The notes under the pieces: model-generated | What the model saw: only the letters and a program-made list of their open reading frames with translations | Told to the model about the DNA's origin: nothing | Databases searched by the model: none | Shown here: positions 32,018 to 43,468 of the stretch, one piece after another | Layout of the letters: each line of letters starts with the position of its first letter | Position numbering within the stretch: the first letter of the stretch is position 1 | Program-made: the position numbers and the translations under genes | Source: Ypsolopha sequella | Lineage: Eukaryota; Arthropoda; Insecta; Lepidoptera; Ypsolophidae | DNA length: 64,000 nt | Direction: 5' to 3' | Assembly: GCA_934047225.1 (NCBI GenBank) | Contig: OW203986.1 | Coordinates: 27,965,221-28,029,220 of the forward strand

Positions 32018-32177
32018 ACTTTTGCCCGCGGTTTCGCCCGCGCTGATTTAGTTTTCATTTTTCGGGATAAAAAGTTGTATGTCAGTTTCCGGCCCATAAA
32101 CTACGCCGATCCGTTGCTTCGTTGCTACGTGAAAGAAGGACAAACCAATAGACAAACTTTCGCATTTATAATAGTGG
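32018..32177 (-). mobile_element. Degraded Helitron, minus strand
   Basis: Read on the minus strand it begins CCACTATTATAAATGCGAAA and ends with a hairpin CGCGGGCGAAACCGCGGGC and AAAAG. These match the ends of the Helitron at 1383-1746 with an internal deletion. The final CTAG is not intact. Confidence 0.7.
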
Positions 32178-32490
32178 TACGGATTTTGTACTTTCCCATT
32201 TACACGGTGAACGAATCACCCCATTTACATATATAAATAAATGCATGCTCAAGCTCTATGTTTGTCTCGCCGAAAGGGTAAATAGAGACTAAAAATCTCC
32301 TTGCTACGGTTCTTATCGATCATTAATTTTACTGGGTCTTTAGTATATGCTCCCTTTTTGTTACAAAGGCCCAGTCTACCTCTACCTTATTGGGCTCGGT
32401 TGTATAATATGATCGAAGGGTTCTATATACGTATTTATTTCTTCATTCATTTACAAATAACATTTTTTTTAATGTTGTTTATGCATTTTG

Positions 32491-32830
32491 TGTAATCTAG
32501 GGTTTTGATTTTGGAAAACACGTTTAGATCAATTTTCCTTGATAGAAATAATTATTGAAATTAGGTCCTCAAACACGCTTCTTCTCCTCGTTTGGCGAAT
32601 AGGAACCGTGTACAGAACTCAAACATATTTTATTAGATGGATTAAATAATAACTAGATTTTTGAAATTTTCCCGTCTATTTTAGTTTTCTTTATAAAAAA
32701 TAAAAATCATACTTTTTCTCTTTCGCCCCGAATCCGCCCCTTTCGCACTGCGCGTTTTTTCGCTTAGAGTGACAGTGACAAAATTAAAATTTACGTAGGC
32801 TTTACTACTCTACGCAATTTATCAGACCAC
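32491..32830 (+). repeat. Repeat E, 5'-truncated copy
   Basis: It starts at TAATCTAGGGTTTTGATTTT and keeps the E landmarks TCCTCGTTTGGCGAATAGGA, CTCAAACATATTTTATTAGA and CCTTTCGCACTGCGCG. The first 90 bp of the family are missing. Confidence 0.75.
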
Positions 32831-33131
32831 CTAAGTGCCAGAAACAATGCCGGTCATTGTAAACAAATGCGTTCCATAAAGTACATGAACGACGCCGCTG
32901 TCATGCACAGACGCGCTGCAAGCGACGCATTGATCGTGTTAACCTAAATACAGTGCGTCCAACTCATCTGATCGCCAGGCACGTAGCCAGGGGGCCTGCC
33001 TTACTCAGCACCCACGGAATCTTTTAATTCCTTTTAAACCGTCGCTTTTTTTCTTTTATAGCAGCACTAAGTGGCCAGCTAAACTGAATAGTTATTAGAA
33101 CAACTTTTTTGTGAAAGTTATTTATTTAAAT

Positions 33132-33532
33132 CAGGGATAGGTAAACTAAGGCCCGCAGGCCATCTCCGGCCCATGAACAGTTGCAATCCGGCCCGTGACC
33201 ATCGATCCAGAAGTAGATAATAATAAAGAACATCACATTAAATCACGTAACAAAAATTTATCAAGTGCAGTGTCGCTCGCACTAATAAAGTGTTTCGTTT
33301 ATTCCTTTGATTGGCATGGCAAGATGTAAGAGCCTATGTAAACAGCGTTTTTTTCTACATGCAGACGACGCGATATAACGCCATTTTAACGCGTACCATG
33401 CGCATTTTAATGTTGAAACATATGAGTCAATAAATTACTTTATTTCGGAACATTTTTATTTCGGTAAAGAATGATATTAAAGCTAAAAATTACTGTTTGT
33501 AAATATTGACCGGCGTAGGAAACCCATCCCCG
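33132..33532. mobile_element. hAT MITE with 8-bp TSD
   Basis: The 401-bp element begins CAGGGATAGGTAAACTAAGG and ends CGTAGGAAACCCATCCCCG, imperfect inverted repeats. The duplication ATTTAAAT flanks it (33124-33131 and 33533-33540). The subterminal GGCCCGCAGGCC...CCGGCCC composition is known in several hAT families. No transposase frame. Confidence 0.85.
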
Positions 33533-33649
33533 ATTTAAATAAACCAAGCTTCACTGGTGTTTTTATGTGTTGTCCGTAGAGTATTAAAGTCTGGCGGTAA
33601 CAAGACTCTTTTTGTTATTTTATTATTTTTAAATAGTAAACGGTTACGT

Positions 33650-33895
33650 TTCTGAGACATGTCTCAAGTTCAGGAGTGCCTCAGGGATCTCATCTTAGAC
33701 CAGTCCTTTTCTCAATCTTCATTAACGACCTTTCATCTCAAATTCACCATTGTAAATACTCATTGTTCGCAGACAATTTAAAATTTATTCAAAGTGATTT
33801 AGACTGAGTATCTCAGTGGTACGTGTCAGATGGTATGCTTTTTAATGTAAAAAAATGCTCTTGTGTTAATGCTCTTATTCATTAGAAAAAAAAAG
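33650..33895 (+). pseudogene. LINE reverse transcriptase fragment (Jockey-like)
   Basis: From 33664 the frame reads SSSGVPQGSHLRPVLFSIFI, NDLSSQIHH and SLFADNLKFIQSDLD before a stop at 33805. The remnant then continues in another frame with WYVSDGMLFNVKKC. SGVPQGS...LFxIFINDL and the FADD box are core motifs of the RT palm. Here FADD is FADN, so one catalytic aspartate is lost. The remnant is short, frameshifted and inactive. Confidence 0.8.
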
Positions 33896-34111
33896 CCCAT
33901 TGACTCGCATTATTACTTAGACATGTGTCCCACATGCTAGAGTAAGAAAAAAAATTGTTTCAGCTCCATTTTCATGTAGCTGAAAAATATATTTAATTAC
34001 ATTTTAAATTCAAAATTCGGGTTTGCGTCAACATTTTACACAATATATGTATAAAAAATTCCGGTTTCTATCTCGTGACATACGGACAGACAGACGGATA
34101 GCAGAGTGACA

Positions 34112-34584
34112 TTAAGGCGATTACCATCGCCAAATTAGCAGCTCGATATTTGTCACTACAAATATCAACGGAAACGACATTGAAATAACGTTCATATCAG
34201 CGCGCAATGCATACTGGTTATTACGACGCTCGCTGCGTCCTTGATAGAGCGAAATAGGGGAAAATTATACTTTTCACTTGGACGTGATTACTCGATTGAA
34301 TAATCTTATGTTATGTTTATAGCTATAAAGTTTATCTATTTATCAAAGCATAGATGAATTCAATCGGCCAAGCAACTCAGGAGCAGTAGGGAATTTGAGG
34401 TCAAAAAACACCATTCAGTAAAAAAAAAATCATGTAGAAGTTTTGGTGGTATGAAAAAGAAAACTGTTGCATATGTTGTCTAAGAGTTGATTATTCATAA
34501 TACATTTTTTCATTATTTTTGGTTTGGCCATAAACGAGGAGTAGGCTTTAGAAAGTACCCATTTGGCAATAGTAAGGCCCTTAA
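34112..34584 (+). mobile_element. MITE F, full-length plus copy
   Basis: It starts TTAAGGCGATTACCATCGCC and ends TTTGGCAATAGTAAGGCCCT then TAA, an inverted repeat of about 24 bp with TTAA at each outer edge. Body landmarks match 48083-48558 and the inverted 14363-14839. It is followed immediately by a 35-bp scrap of a GGTTCCGTACC element (GTCCTTTGGGTACGGAACT). The 71-codon frame inside is not a gene. Confidence 0.85.
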
Positions 34585-34619
34585 TAGGGCTCCGATTTGT
34601 CCTTTGGGTACGGAACTAA

Positions 34620-35114
34620 AAAAAATGGTGGCACCGATCTTACAACGTACCTGCAGTGTAAAGGAAGATATACTCATGTGTTATGCTGGCCGTACAAAAT
34701 AAATACAAATCACAAACGGACAAACTTTTCAAATTCGCAAGTCCTCTTTCTTTATTCTAATGACGGATTATTTTATATCATCTTGCTCTTAGATTACACA
34801 TTTTTAAGAGGCTTCAGAAGCAAAACTGCCTTTAGAGATGTTTTTGAATTGCTTTAAACTTTCTATATGAATATTACAAAACTTCGAAAAAAATGCATGA
34901 GATTTATGTACCCATGTCCCGTAATTGTGACGTTTTAAAACCTTTAAAGCTCTAACCTACAACGAGTAAATAAATACCTTTCAAATGCTTTAAAAAACTG
35001 ATAAAATGTTTAAACTTTTAAAATTAAATAAAGTCAAGGTTAAAACTTGAACACAGACACGAGCAATACAAAAATCTAACATAATGACGTTTAAAACTTT
35101 TAAATATCAAATGT
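34620..35114. other. Unassigned DNA
   Basis: No gene or repeat recognised in this interval. Confidence 0.4.
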
Positions 35115-35262
35115 AACATGTGTAAAAAGTATTATTTTCTCTATTTTGCGCAATCCGGTGACGCAGCGATCGTCGTAACAGCCACTTTGCAATGAACGTT
35201 ATTTCTATTTCGTTTCTGTCGATATTTGTACCGACACATTTTGAGCTGCTAATCTAGCTTTC
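35115..35262 (-). mobile_element. MITE F fragment
   Basis: AAAAAGTATTATTTTCTCTA, GACGCAGCGATCGTCGTAAC and GAGCTGCTAATCTAGC follow the minus orientation of the family. Only about the distal third is present. Confidence 0.75.
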
Positions 35263-35784
35263 TGAAGCCCCTTAAGTCAACAGCCTTTGTTTAATATGTA
35301 AAAAGGTTCATAAAATCTCTGACTACGTGCCTGTTGATTGCTTATGAGGGCGTACAGCTGGAAACATGTTCAACTGATTTTAACTGCGATGTAAAATAAG
35401 GGTTAAAGTTTCAATACATACAATTGGTTTGGGTTATGTATGTACATGAGAGGCAATTCGGATTCATCAGAAAAAATAAAATATTAAATCACATTTTACT
35501 GGGTGATAAATATAAATAAAAAAGTATTAACTATTTTCGTTAAATATTTCAACCAAATTGTGGTCGTCGTCAGTCGACTGTTTAAAATGATTTCATTTAA
35601 AATAATGTTTAATATAATCTGTTTAAAGTAATTAAAAGCAAACAAAAAGGCTTTAAAATAATATTTATTCAATTTTACTGGGTGTTATTTGATAGCCTTT
35701 TCCTTCAAACAGGTTCCGTTTTAAGGAAAAAGGTTATCCTCTTAACATCCTGTATATTATGTAAAAACATTACAAACATGCACT

Positions 35785-35937
35785 CGTAGCACAGTGTTTA
35801 ATCGCGCGCAGCGCGACTTAGTTGAATCACAAGTGCGAGGAGCGTGACACGAAGTTTTTGCGATTAAACAGTATGTCATACTCCTCGCACCTGCGATTCA
35901 ACTAAGTCACATTGCGCGCGAGAAAACACTGCTACGG
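35785..35937. mobile_element. Imperfect foldback
   Basis: CGTAGCACAGTGTTTAATCG ... GCGCGACTTAGTTGAATC ... GTGCGAGGAG pairs with CTCCTCGCACCTGCGATTCA ... ACTAAGTCACATTGCGCGCG ... ACACTGCTACG. Arms are about 65 bp with several mismatches. Confidence 0.7.
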
Positions 35938-36261
35938 GGCCTGAGATATTCATAAAAATGCCAAGGTAGTGAAGAATGTCTTAATAACGCATTAAGGCGA
36001 ATGGATGCGCCAACTGCAATTTAGACCTGCCTTTGAAGGCCTACTCCTCCCACACGGGTGGTCCAAAAACTTTCATAAACTGTTTTTCTATTGTAAGTGT
36101 TGACAAAAAAAAATCGAAAGTCATCGAAAGTTTCACATGATTAACACAAGAATTTTCTTACTCCTTACAAACCCCCAAAGCGATTTTAATCATTATTTCA
36201 CCAAGTTATAGGACATTTTTAGATCTAAAAAATTTAAGTTCAGAATTTTTTTTTTCGTTCA

Positions 36262-36438
36262 TGGCGTCCATGTAAAAAGTATTATTTTCTCCTAGTTTGC
36301 GCTAGCCGGAGACGCAGTGGTTGTCGTAACAGCCACTTTTCAAGGCACGCTGAAATGAACATAATTTCAATGTCGTTTCCGTTGATATTTGTACCGACAC
36401 AAATCGAGTTGCTTATTTAGCGTGGTCATACGCCTTAA
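36262..36438 (-). mobile_element. MITE F fragment
   Basis: AAAAAGTATTATTTTCTCCT, GGAGACGCAGTGGTTGTCGT and GAGTTGCTTATTTAGCGTGG to CGCCTTAA match the distal third of the family in minus orientation, including the terminal TTAA. Confidence 0.75.
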
Positions 36439-37004
36439 CGTCATTTTTACGAATCCCAGCGTTAGTGGAATACAATAGATGTATACAATAAAAACTACTA
36501 AGTGTCAAAAGTGAGGCTTTATCTTTATTTTCGAGAAAAAACGTTGTAAATAAATAGCTTGTATTCGACGTCACGAAACTATTTCACACACGAAAATTAA
36601 GTTATTATTGACACGAACATACTAAATTATACCTTAAATAGATAAAATAAATAAAAATATTTTATTTCAGGTGAATACCATTATAATAGAATTAAAATTA
36701 TAGGTAAAATTAAATATAATATTAGATAAATTAAAATTTTACCTAACAGCAAAACTCAACTTCCCAAATGTCTTCAAATATTCCTCTTTTTAAAGCTTCG
36801 ATTTGGTAGAAATTTTCCTGATCCATTTTTTTTCAATATCATGTTATAAAAATAAAATATGATATTTACGGCAGTAAGGTTTAAAGCTTACTGTGCCTTC
36901 TTTGTAAATAAATTTAAACGTGTTTATTAATTTTGTTTGCGATAAACGTCGATCGAAAAGGTATCCGTCAGAGATAGAAGGTGACCGACATAGCCTGCTG
37001 AATC

Positions 37005-37280
37005 AGTGAGTTGGAGTGGCAGTGGTCTGGCCATATTTGTCGCCGACGTAATAACCGTTGGGGCTGTAAGGCATTTCAATGGAAACCACGTACAGCAAAG
37101 CGCAGCGTAGGCCGCCCTCGTGCCCGCTGGACTGACGATCTGAAGGACGTTGCGGGTGGCGGCTGGATAAGGATGACTGAGGACCGCCAAAAGTGGCGTA
37201 ATATGGGGGAGGCCTATGTCCAGCAGTGGACGAATACGGGCTGATGGATGGATGGATGGATGGATGGATGGATGGATGAT
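37005..37280 (+). mobile_element. 5'-truncated RTE-like LINE with (ATGG)n tail
   Basis: The frame from 37011 reads WQWSGHICRRRNNRWGCKAF, SVGRPRARWTDDLKDVAGGG, IRMTEDRQKWRNMGEAYVQQ, WTNTG and stop. GHICR, GRPxxRWxDD and DRxxWRxxGEAYVQQ are the well-known C-terminal motifs of RTE-type endonuclease-reverse transcriptases in moths. The stop is followed directly by the (GGAT)n tail at 37242-37278. Complete to the stop without a break, so fairly young. Confidence 0.85.
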
Positions 37281-38078
37281 AAACGTTAATCGAACAAATA
37301 CTGATTTGCGTAAACAATACATAAGTAAATAACACGATCAATACTAACTTACCTCGTCGTAGTTGCGTAACAAAGTTAAATATAGCCCCAGTAATTGTTA
37401 TTGTATGTCGACAACAGAGATAAAATTAAATATTCATAAACACGATCAGTGTATCAAACACAACAGTAAGCGACCTTCAAAGCAAAATAAAAGAGAAAGG
37501 CAAAAGGACGTAATGCCTACTATGATCCAATAAAGATTATATCAAAACAAAACGAGCATCTCTTGCAATAAAAGCCCTGTTGAGCCTCAAACAAAAGACA
37601 AATCTTTATACGAAGCAAAATGCAAAAACAAAACGGATTAATAAAACAAAACCTCCATCAATCGAGAACTTTGCTAAAACAGCGGTTAAATAAGTACTCT
37701 CAACTGTAGGGCCAATTTTTGCACTGCAAGCTCAAAGAAAAGCAACGAAACAAACAAAACTGAACCCTGAAGTAACTCCAACTAGGATACTATTCGCTTG
37801 ATTGCTCCCTTTTGAGGATTATTTTAGGATATTGTCCAAAGGGGACAGCCGAAGGGTCACAGTAATAAATGGCGACAAAATAGGGGCGTGCACAATGATT
37901 CTTTGTAAAATGTAATTAGCTTAGGAATAATGTTTATCTTGCTGACCAAACCGCTGAGGAATACTACACGGTCCAATTAAATATATCATAAGTCCTAATA
38001 AAGAGCAAAAAATTGCGGGAATGTCAAGAAAACTAATCCTTCACGGAGAAAAAATATTTTTACAATACTACCAGCCCC
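37281..38078. other. Unassigned DNA
   Basis: No gene seen. AT-rich with no repeat boundary recognised. Confidence 0.4.
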
Positions 38079-38302
38079 CCTATTGTGTATCTTTAGTTGC
38101 CAACTGCACGAGGTGCCTATCATCAAAAACATAGCTAAAAACTGAAATTTCAAAATTGCCTTTAGTGGGTATTGAACTATTAACAATCTGTGTCGTCACT
38201 TCAAGTGCGAAAATATCCTTAGGACATCGGAATTCGATAGTATATTAATGTTTTTGATGATAGACACCCAGTCCAGAAGGCAACTAGAGATACACAATAG
38301 GC
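38079..38302. mobile_element. MITE with long TIRs
   Basis: The ends CCTATTGTGTATCTTTAGTT then GCC...CTATCATCAAAAACAT are mirrored at the right by ATGTTTTTGATGATAGACAC ... AACTAGAGATACACAATAGG. TIRs are about 55 bp with a divergent middle. The interior is non-coding. Confidence 0.8.
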
Positions 38303-38655
38303 CCGCAGATCGTTTTGTAAAAAAAACCTTGTAAACAAAAACAGAATTATGTTATATTTACTTGAATTATTGTCTACATTAGATTGTTCAAGTAAACTGA
38401 ACAATAAATAAGTAAAGTCAACAATCAATATAGACGTCACATATAGTACAATGTTTTCTGTTTAAATGAACTATATTCAGGTTAACGGAACCAGAATTTT
38501 TTCTCGGTGTTCGAGTATTAAACGGCGTACAGAGACTCGACTTAAAGAAACTGACCGTTGTGAGACTCGACGTGGAGGGAACTCGACTTCAAGGTAACAA
38601 TTCAAGTAGCCAAATGGAGCTTAACGTCCTTCAGAATGTTTATAGTCTATAGTTG

Positions 38656-38818
38656 GGATTCCATACATATTGGGAGGTTATACAGATTTCGAGAAGTTTA
38701 CCTTGTCTATACGGTATCCGACAAGCTGTATGGTCCGGATTCTATACACATTTGGAGGCTATACACAGGGTTTTGAGAAGTTTACCTTGTCAACTGTATC
38801 TGACAAGCTGTAGGGCCG
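38656..38818 (+). repeat. 81-bp tandem duplication
   Basis: Two units begin GGATTCCATACATATTGGGA and GGATTCTATACACATTTGGA, both containing GAGAAGTTTACCTTGTC and GACAAGCTGTA. A reversed scrap (TTGTATGGAATCCATATAG) follows at about 38834. Confidence 0.75.
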
Positions 38819-39083
38819 TGTATAGCCTTCAACTTGTATGGAATCCATATAGAGTGAAAGAGATAGCTACCATGCTGATGTTTGCTATCTCTCTCTCCCT
38901 CGAGCAGAGGATATGGAGTTTTTGAACGTTTTGTGAGTCAATGAAATACGAAATGCCAATTCGCAGCATTCTTAAAAAAAAACACTTTTTTTCACTGAGT
39001 AAGCAAAGCTGACTTTTGCTCACAAATTTTAAGCAACAAAGGCACCCTTATCGAGCTAGTGAGGTTTTAAAAATTATATTATT

Positions 39084-39192
39084 GTGCAACAAGAGAGCAA
39101 AGATTTTTTTTGTTTCTTGTGCCTTTGAACCCCTCACCACGCTCAGGAACTCGGCACTCGCAACAAAAAAAATCTTTGCTCTCTTGTTACAC
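39084..39192. mobile_element. Short foldback element
   Basis: GTGCAACAAGAGAGCAAAGA then TTTTTTTTGTT (39084-39114) is complemented at 39162-39192 with one mismatch. The loop contains CCCCTCACCACGCTCAGGAA, the phrase shared with 31141-31337. Confidence 0.8.
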
Positions 39193-39240
39193 ATATAACT
39201 ATTTTAACAGACTTTCATTACAACTTTTATTTCACTGCCA

Positions 39241-39690
39241 ATCATTTTACACTTGCAGCCTATGGACCAGCTATACTCAAAAAGCCTACAACGCTCTGCG
39301 TGTTCAGTATAACAATGGATTTAGGGCGCTGTTGGGGCTGCCGCGCTACTGCAGCGCATCGGAGATGTTCGCGAATGCGTGCACGGATGGCTTCCAGGCC
39401 ATCATGAGGAAACGAAGCGCTTCTCTGATGCAGCGGGTGCGCGCCAGCGCCAATAGTCTCCTGGTCACTGTTGCTGAAAGGATGGATGGTCATATCATCA
39501 GGCATTACACCGCCACGCATGTGCTGCCCTCCAACAGGGCAGCTAAATAAAAATTTTGTAAATATATTGTTTGTAAATAGTTTGTTTTCTTTGTACGTAC
39601 ACTAACATAGGTTTAAGTAAATTGTTACTAACACTTTATGGATGTATGTCCGAAATAAATGATTTATTATTATTATTATTATTATTACTA
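39241..39690 (+). mobile_element. 5'-truncated LINE with (TTA)n tail
   Basis: The frame reads FYTCSLWTSYTQKAYNALRV, QYNNGFRALLGLPRYCSASE, MFANACTDGFQAIMRKRSAS, LMQRVRASANSLL... and stops at 39548. ALRVxYNNxFRxLLGLPRxCSASxMF with MRKRxxSLxxRVR is the conserved C-terminal region of a CR1/Jockey-type LINE polymerase, recalled from moth sequences. A short 3' UTR with AATAAA follows and then (TTA)n at 39662-39688. No internal stop is seen. The 5' junction lies near 39241. Confidence 0.8.
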
Positions 39691-40277
39691 TAAATAAACA
39701 TCAGAAATAATGTTGTCCATGCTATATACATATGTCACTATACCAGTGAAGCCGATTCCCACTGGCTTACCTTTCAGAAATACCTCCAACCACAACAGAC
39801 CAATACTGAACCCACCATTCATTATTTTAATGTATTTATGGAGCTTAACGTCCTTCATTACCTCCCAAAATAGTTGTAAATCATATAATCGCCTCTGAAT
39901 CATTTGTACCAAAGAGCCAAGTATTCTATAATTTTTTTTTTTACTTTAAATGTAAAAATATTATTTTTTCTGCGTGCTAATTGTACATACGCTGGTCAAG
40001 TTAAGATTGTATGTGTGTTATCTTTAAAAAATACATTTAGTCCGGATTCGGGCCTTATAAAAATCCTATCAGTCAAAACAAAAGAAAAGGCGACGCAAAA
40101 GCTGAATTAGATTGAAAAGCGATACAGCGCCGGAGGCGAGCGCTCCCCCGTTTTGTAGAATGAAATTTTATACTGATACAACGAAGTCTGATGACATACT
40201 TAATATAATATATATTAGAGTCAAGGTTTTCTATAAATAATCTTTTGCAAAGTTATGCACTCTATAAAGCAATGCAT
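39691..40277. other. Unassigned DNA
   Basis: No gene seen; short AT-rich frames only. Confidence 0.4.
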
Positions 40278-40440
40278 TGGTGTCGATTCGGCACAACACA
40301 ACTTAACTTATTTGACAGCACTAACCTTATTTTGAGCGTCCTGTCTTTGTCTTTTCGATACAGAAAGAAAAAGACAGAAGGCTTAAATTAGGTTTAGTCC
40401 TGTCAAATAAGTTAAATCGTGTTTCACCGAATCGACACCA
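40278..40440. mobile_element. Palindromic MITE P, copy 1
   Basis: The ends TGGTGTCGATTCGG and CCGAATCGACACCA are perfect inverted repeats. Pairing continues through ACTTAACTTATTTGACAG against CTGTCAAATAAGTTAAATC. GTCCTGTCTTTGTCTTTTCG is in the loop. A diverged copy lies at 52842-52986. Confidence 0.85.
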
Positions 40441-41033
40441 TTGATCACCTAATGGCATTCTTATAGTTACAAAATAACAGCCTTTTGCCTGCGGACCAGC
40501 CCGCGCTTGATATAAAAATTAGCTTCGACCGGATTCAACTGATATGGTTACTACTCAACTCTTTTTTGTGACAGCGTAATTATAAATACGTTCAACCCTT
40601 CCTCAAGAAACCAGCAAGGTAAAATCCGCATTAAAAATAGATTGATTGAAGAAAATATAATAGGGTAGTAGTAATCATTTTTAATTAATTTCAATCAAGA
40701 AAACCCCTTCTAACATCTTTGCAGATATTCCATAAGTTGTATTTAATCTTCGAATAGACCTGTACATGTACATATTGAACACACTGTGGCAATGCGTCTT
40801 GTCCACAAAGTTGAACTTTTCTCTTCTTATTCCGCCAAGTCCAAACTTCATCACTTCAAGGAGATATTTATTCAGTTTCGAGCGAGACGAGAGTTCTGTC
40901 CATTCTGTTCTACAGCTCCGAAATTGTTCCGTAGTTAAATACTAGGGCTTAGAAGTGATTCCGTAGCGTATAACTAGGCTATATCTGCCTGGAAACATCA
41001 TAGAAAATATCAATATTATCCAAAGTCAACTAA
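40441..41033. other. Unassigned DNA
   Basis: No gene or repeat recognised. Confidence 0.4.
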
Positions 41034-41212
41034 CTGCACCTCTCAGATTCACAAAACTGCCAAAAAAAAAAACTCTAAAAACATAGGTTGTTGTTGTTGG
41101 ATTTAAAAATAGAAATAACATTCTGCACCTTCCAGATTATCAAAACTGCCAAAAAAAAAACTCTAAAAACATAGGTTTTTGTTGTTGTTGGATTTAAAAA
41201 TAGAAATAACAT
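41034..41212 (+). repeat. 89-bp tandem duplication
   Basis: Two units start CTGCACCTCTCAGATT and CTGCACCTTCCAGATT, both with CAAAACTGCCAAAAAAAAA, CTCTAAAAACATAGGTT, a GTT microsatellite and GGATTTAAAAATAGAAATAA. The units differ at few positions, so the duplication is recent. Confidence 0.9.
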
Positions 41213-41230
41213 TTTTTTGGAGCCATTTTA

Positions 41231-41336
41231 CTAGACTAGATCTAGATTCAATGGACTAGATCTAGACTAGATCTAGACTAGATCTAGACTAGATCTAGAT
41301 TCAATAGACTAGATCTAGACTAGGTTTAGATTCTGT
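41231..41336. repeat. CTAGATCTAGA minisatellite
   Basis: A 12-bp unit GACTAGATCTA is repeated with interruptions by GATTCAATG/AGACT. The unit is itself palindromic (TAGATCTA), so the array can fold on each strand. Confidence 0.9.
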
Positions 41337-41550
41337 AAAATATCGCTAGGCGACGGGAAGCGCGGGTTCTCAACGAGTTTAGCGGTTAAATAGTTTTTCA
41401 AACTTTAATGATGAAGTTTTAAATCTTTGAACAGCGAATAGAGGGAAACAAAATAGCAAGTATTTTAAGTCTTAAGAAGACCTGTGCTTTAAAAAGTCAC
41501 AATGGTTTGGCTCAACTCTAGGTGGTGGTATCATGCCATTTTACTTTTCC

Positions 41551-41907
41551 TTAAGGTTAAACATCAGTCGCTCGTAATAAAGTGTACAACTTAACTTTGT
41601 TTTTCTTGTTAATAAGTTTAACGTGGAAAAGATATCGGTCTACGGAAATTCACGCCATTAGTTCAGTATAAGTTAGGTTTATAAATCAACAGCTTAATGC
41701 ACAATTAGTCGTTATTTGGTCGAAACAAACTTAAAACAGCATTTTAAGCTTGTTTAGACAAAATCGTGTTGATTTATAAATCTAACTTATACTGAACTAT
41801 TGGCGTGAATTGCCACAGACCAATATCTTTTTCAATTTTAACTTCTTAACAAGAAAAACAAATTTAAGTTGTGCACTTTGTACCAAACGACTGACGTTTA
41901 ACCTTAA
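41551..41907. mobile_element. 357-bp foldback flanked by TTAA
   Basis: The element runs TTAAGGTTAAACATCAGTCG ... ACTTATACTGAA ... CGACTGACGTTTAACCTTAA. Arms of about 150 bp pair through GTGTACAACTTAACTTTG, CACGCCATTAGTTCAGTATA and TATAAATCAACA. The TTAA at both edges could be a target duplication or part of the inverted repeat. Confidence 0.8.
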
Positions 41908-42230
41908 TGTCTTCTTCTTGAAGTGAATACTTGGGTGAATATAATTTATTATCTTGAAAGATGTACGTGTTATATTTCCTCGTGTGTGTTTTCTATTATC
42001 CGCATCATTTCTGCATGTGACACAGTTTTGTTGGCGTATCACTTCAGTACGAGTGGCTGGGTCTGGGTGTGGAGAACTTCGTACTGAGCTTTGTGGACGA
42101 GATCGAATTCGTTTTACTTACGGAAATGTCAAAATATGCGGAATTTCTTTTTATAAGAGTGTTTTTACCTTTACCATTCTTTTTATCGTACTTTTCGACA
42201 TTAATATCTTGAAAGTATGATTTATACTTG

Positions 42231-42462
42231 CAATGAGCGTTTTTCTTCGTGTCAAATTTAGTGTTAAATAAGATTCCTAGATGGCACTGTCGTATCTTTA
42301 GCAACAGAATCAAAGACGAAATCTGCATAGATTCCAAACAAACTAAAAACCACTTTGACATTGAATGCTACGAAACATATTTTATCTATGGTGACATGGA
42401 CAGCGACATCTGAAGGTAAGCTAAGAACTAAAAAAAAAAAACAACGAGAAAAACGCTCATTG
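42231..42462. mobile_element. MITE with 15-bp perfect TIRs
   Basis: CAATGAGCGTTTTTC (42231-42245) is exactly complemented at 42448-42462. Inside, AGATGGCACTGTCG and GACAGCGACATCT form a second, looser pair. Non-coding; the overlapping open frames on the minus strand are not supported. Confidence 0.7.
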
Positions 42463-43339
42463 TTGACACTTGTATTGCCGACATTGTAAAACATTACAAG
42501 TATTTTTGTAGCCCAAATAAATTAAAAATAAACAAAAATAATAATTACTGCGGCAAACGCACTACAATGCACCTAACCCCACCCTAATAAATAATCTCCC
42601 AACTAATCTTAGACAGGCGATCACCCCAATCAATATAAAATGAAGATAAATTTAAATTACATTTTCTAAATAAATTACACAACTAAATTAGAAGCAACCT
42701 TTATATGAATTTTCCTTATCAGATCTTTCTATTGTCTACGCAAACAAGATAACTCCTGTTGCCAGTACCATGAAAAGTGACCAAATATACACTGTGACCA
42801 TAATTTTAGATTGTCATTGTACTTATGAGCACGCTTAAAAGTTAAGTTGTGCGGTAGATTAAAGCAAAATTCCATGTAAAACAACAATAAATAAATGAAT
42901 AAATAAAATCAAGATCTCCTGAAGGAGTTGTCATTGAATATGGGACGACTAGAATAACGGCAGTTAGAACCAGAGGAGCATACCTTTACAAGACACAATC
43001 TATTTTCAGTAGTGTCTACAAAAGATAGGCGATGACCGCATCGATTATACCGTAAGGTATTCTCAAATGTGTCATTTTATATTTTGTCTGTAGCGTTTTT
43101 TTGAATTTTTTTTTAACGTTAGTTTATATAGATTGACATTCGTATTCTTTTTAAATTGACGGTTCACATAATTTAACATTATAAATTGAGTTATTTTATA
43201 TATTTATTTGTAATTCAGATTTTAAGGTTTAAGGTCAATCGTTTCTTTGTTTGTGTTTATTTAGATAAATATTTGTACGCCAAATTTGGCAGATTTTTGA
43301 GAAATGACATATTTAAGCATATTGTAACACCTACGGTCT
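42463..43339. other. Unassigned AT-rich DNA
   Basis: No gene or repeat boundary seen. Confidence 0.4.
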
Positions 43340-43468
43340 TACCACAAAACGGTGTTTAACTTTAGACAGTGTTTAAATCTGTTGCTGTCACTCTTTTACA
43401 ATATGAAAGAAATGGCGACAACAACAGGTTTAAAGACTGTCTAAAGTTAAACACCGTTTTGTAGTAAC
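43340..43468. mobile_element. Foldback MITE
   Basis: ACAAAACGGTGTTTAACTTT then AGACAGT is paired with ACTGTCTAAAGTTAAACACC then GTTTTGT. The loop of about 65 bp contains GTTGCTGTCACTC and GGCGACAACAACAGG, which also partly pair. Confidence 0.8.

Noticed and set aside
41551..42494. Minus-strand frames of 76-105 codons
   Set aside because: They cover the foldback and the 15-bp-TIR MITE and have no protein-like motifs.
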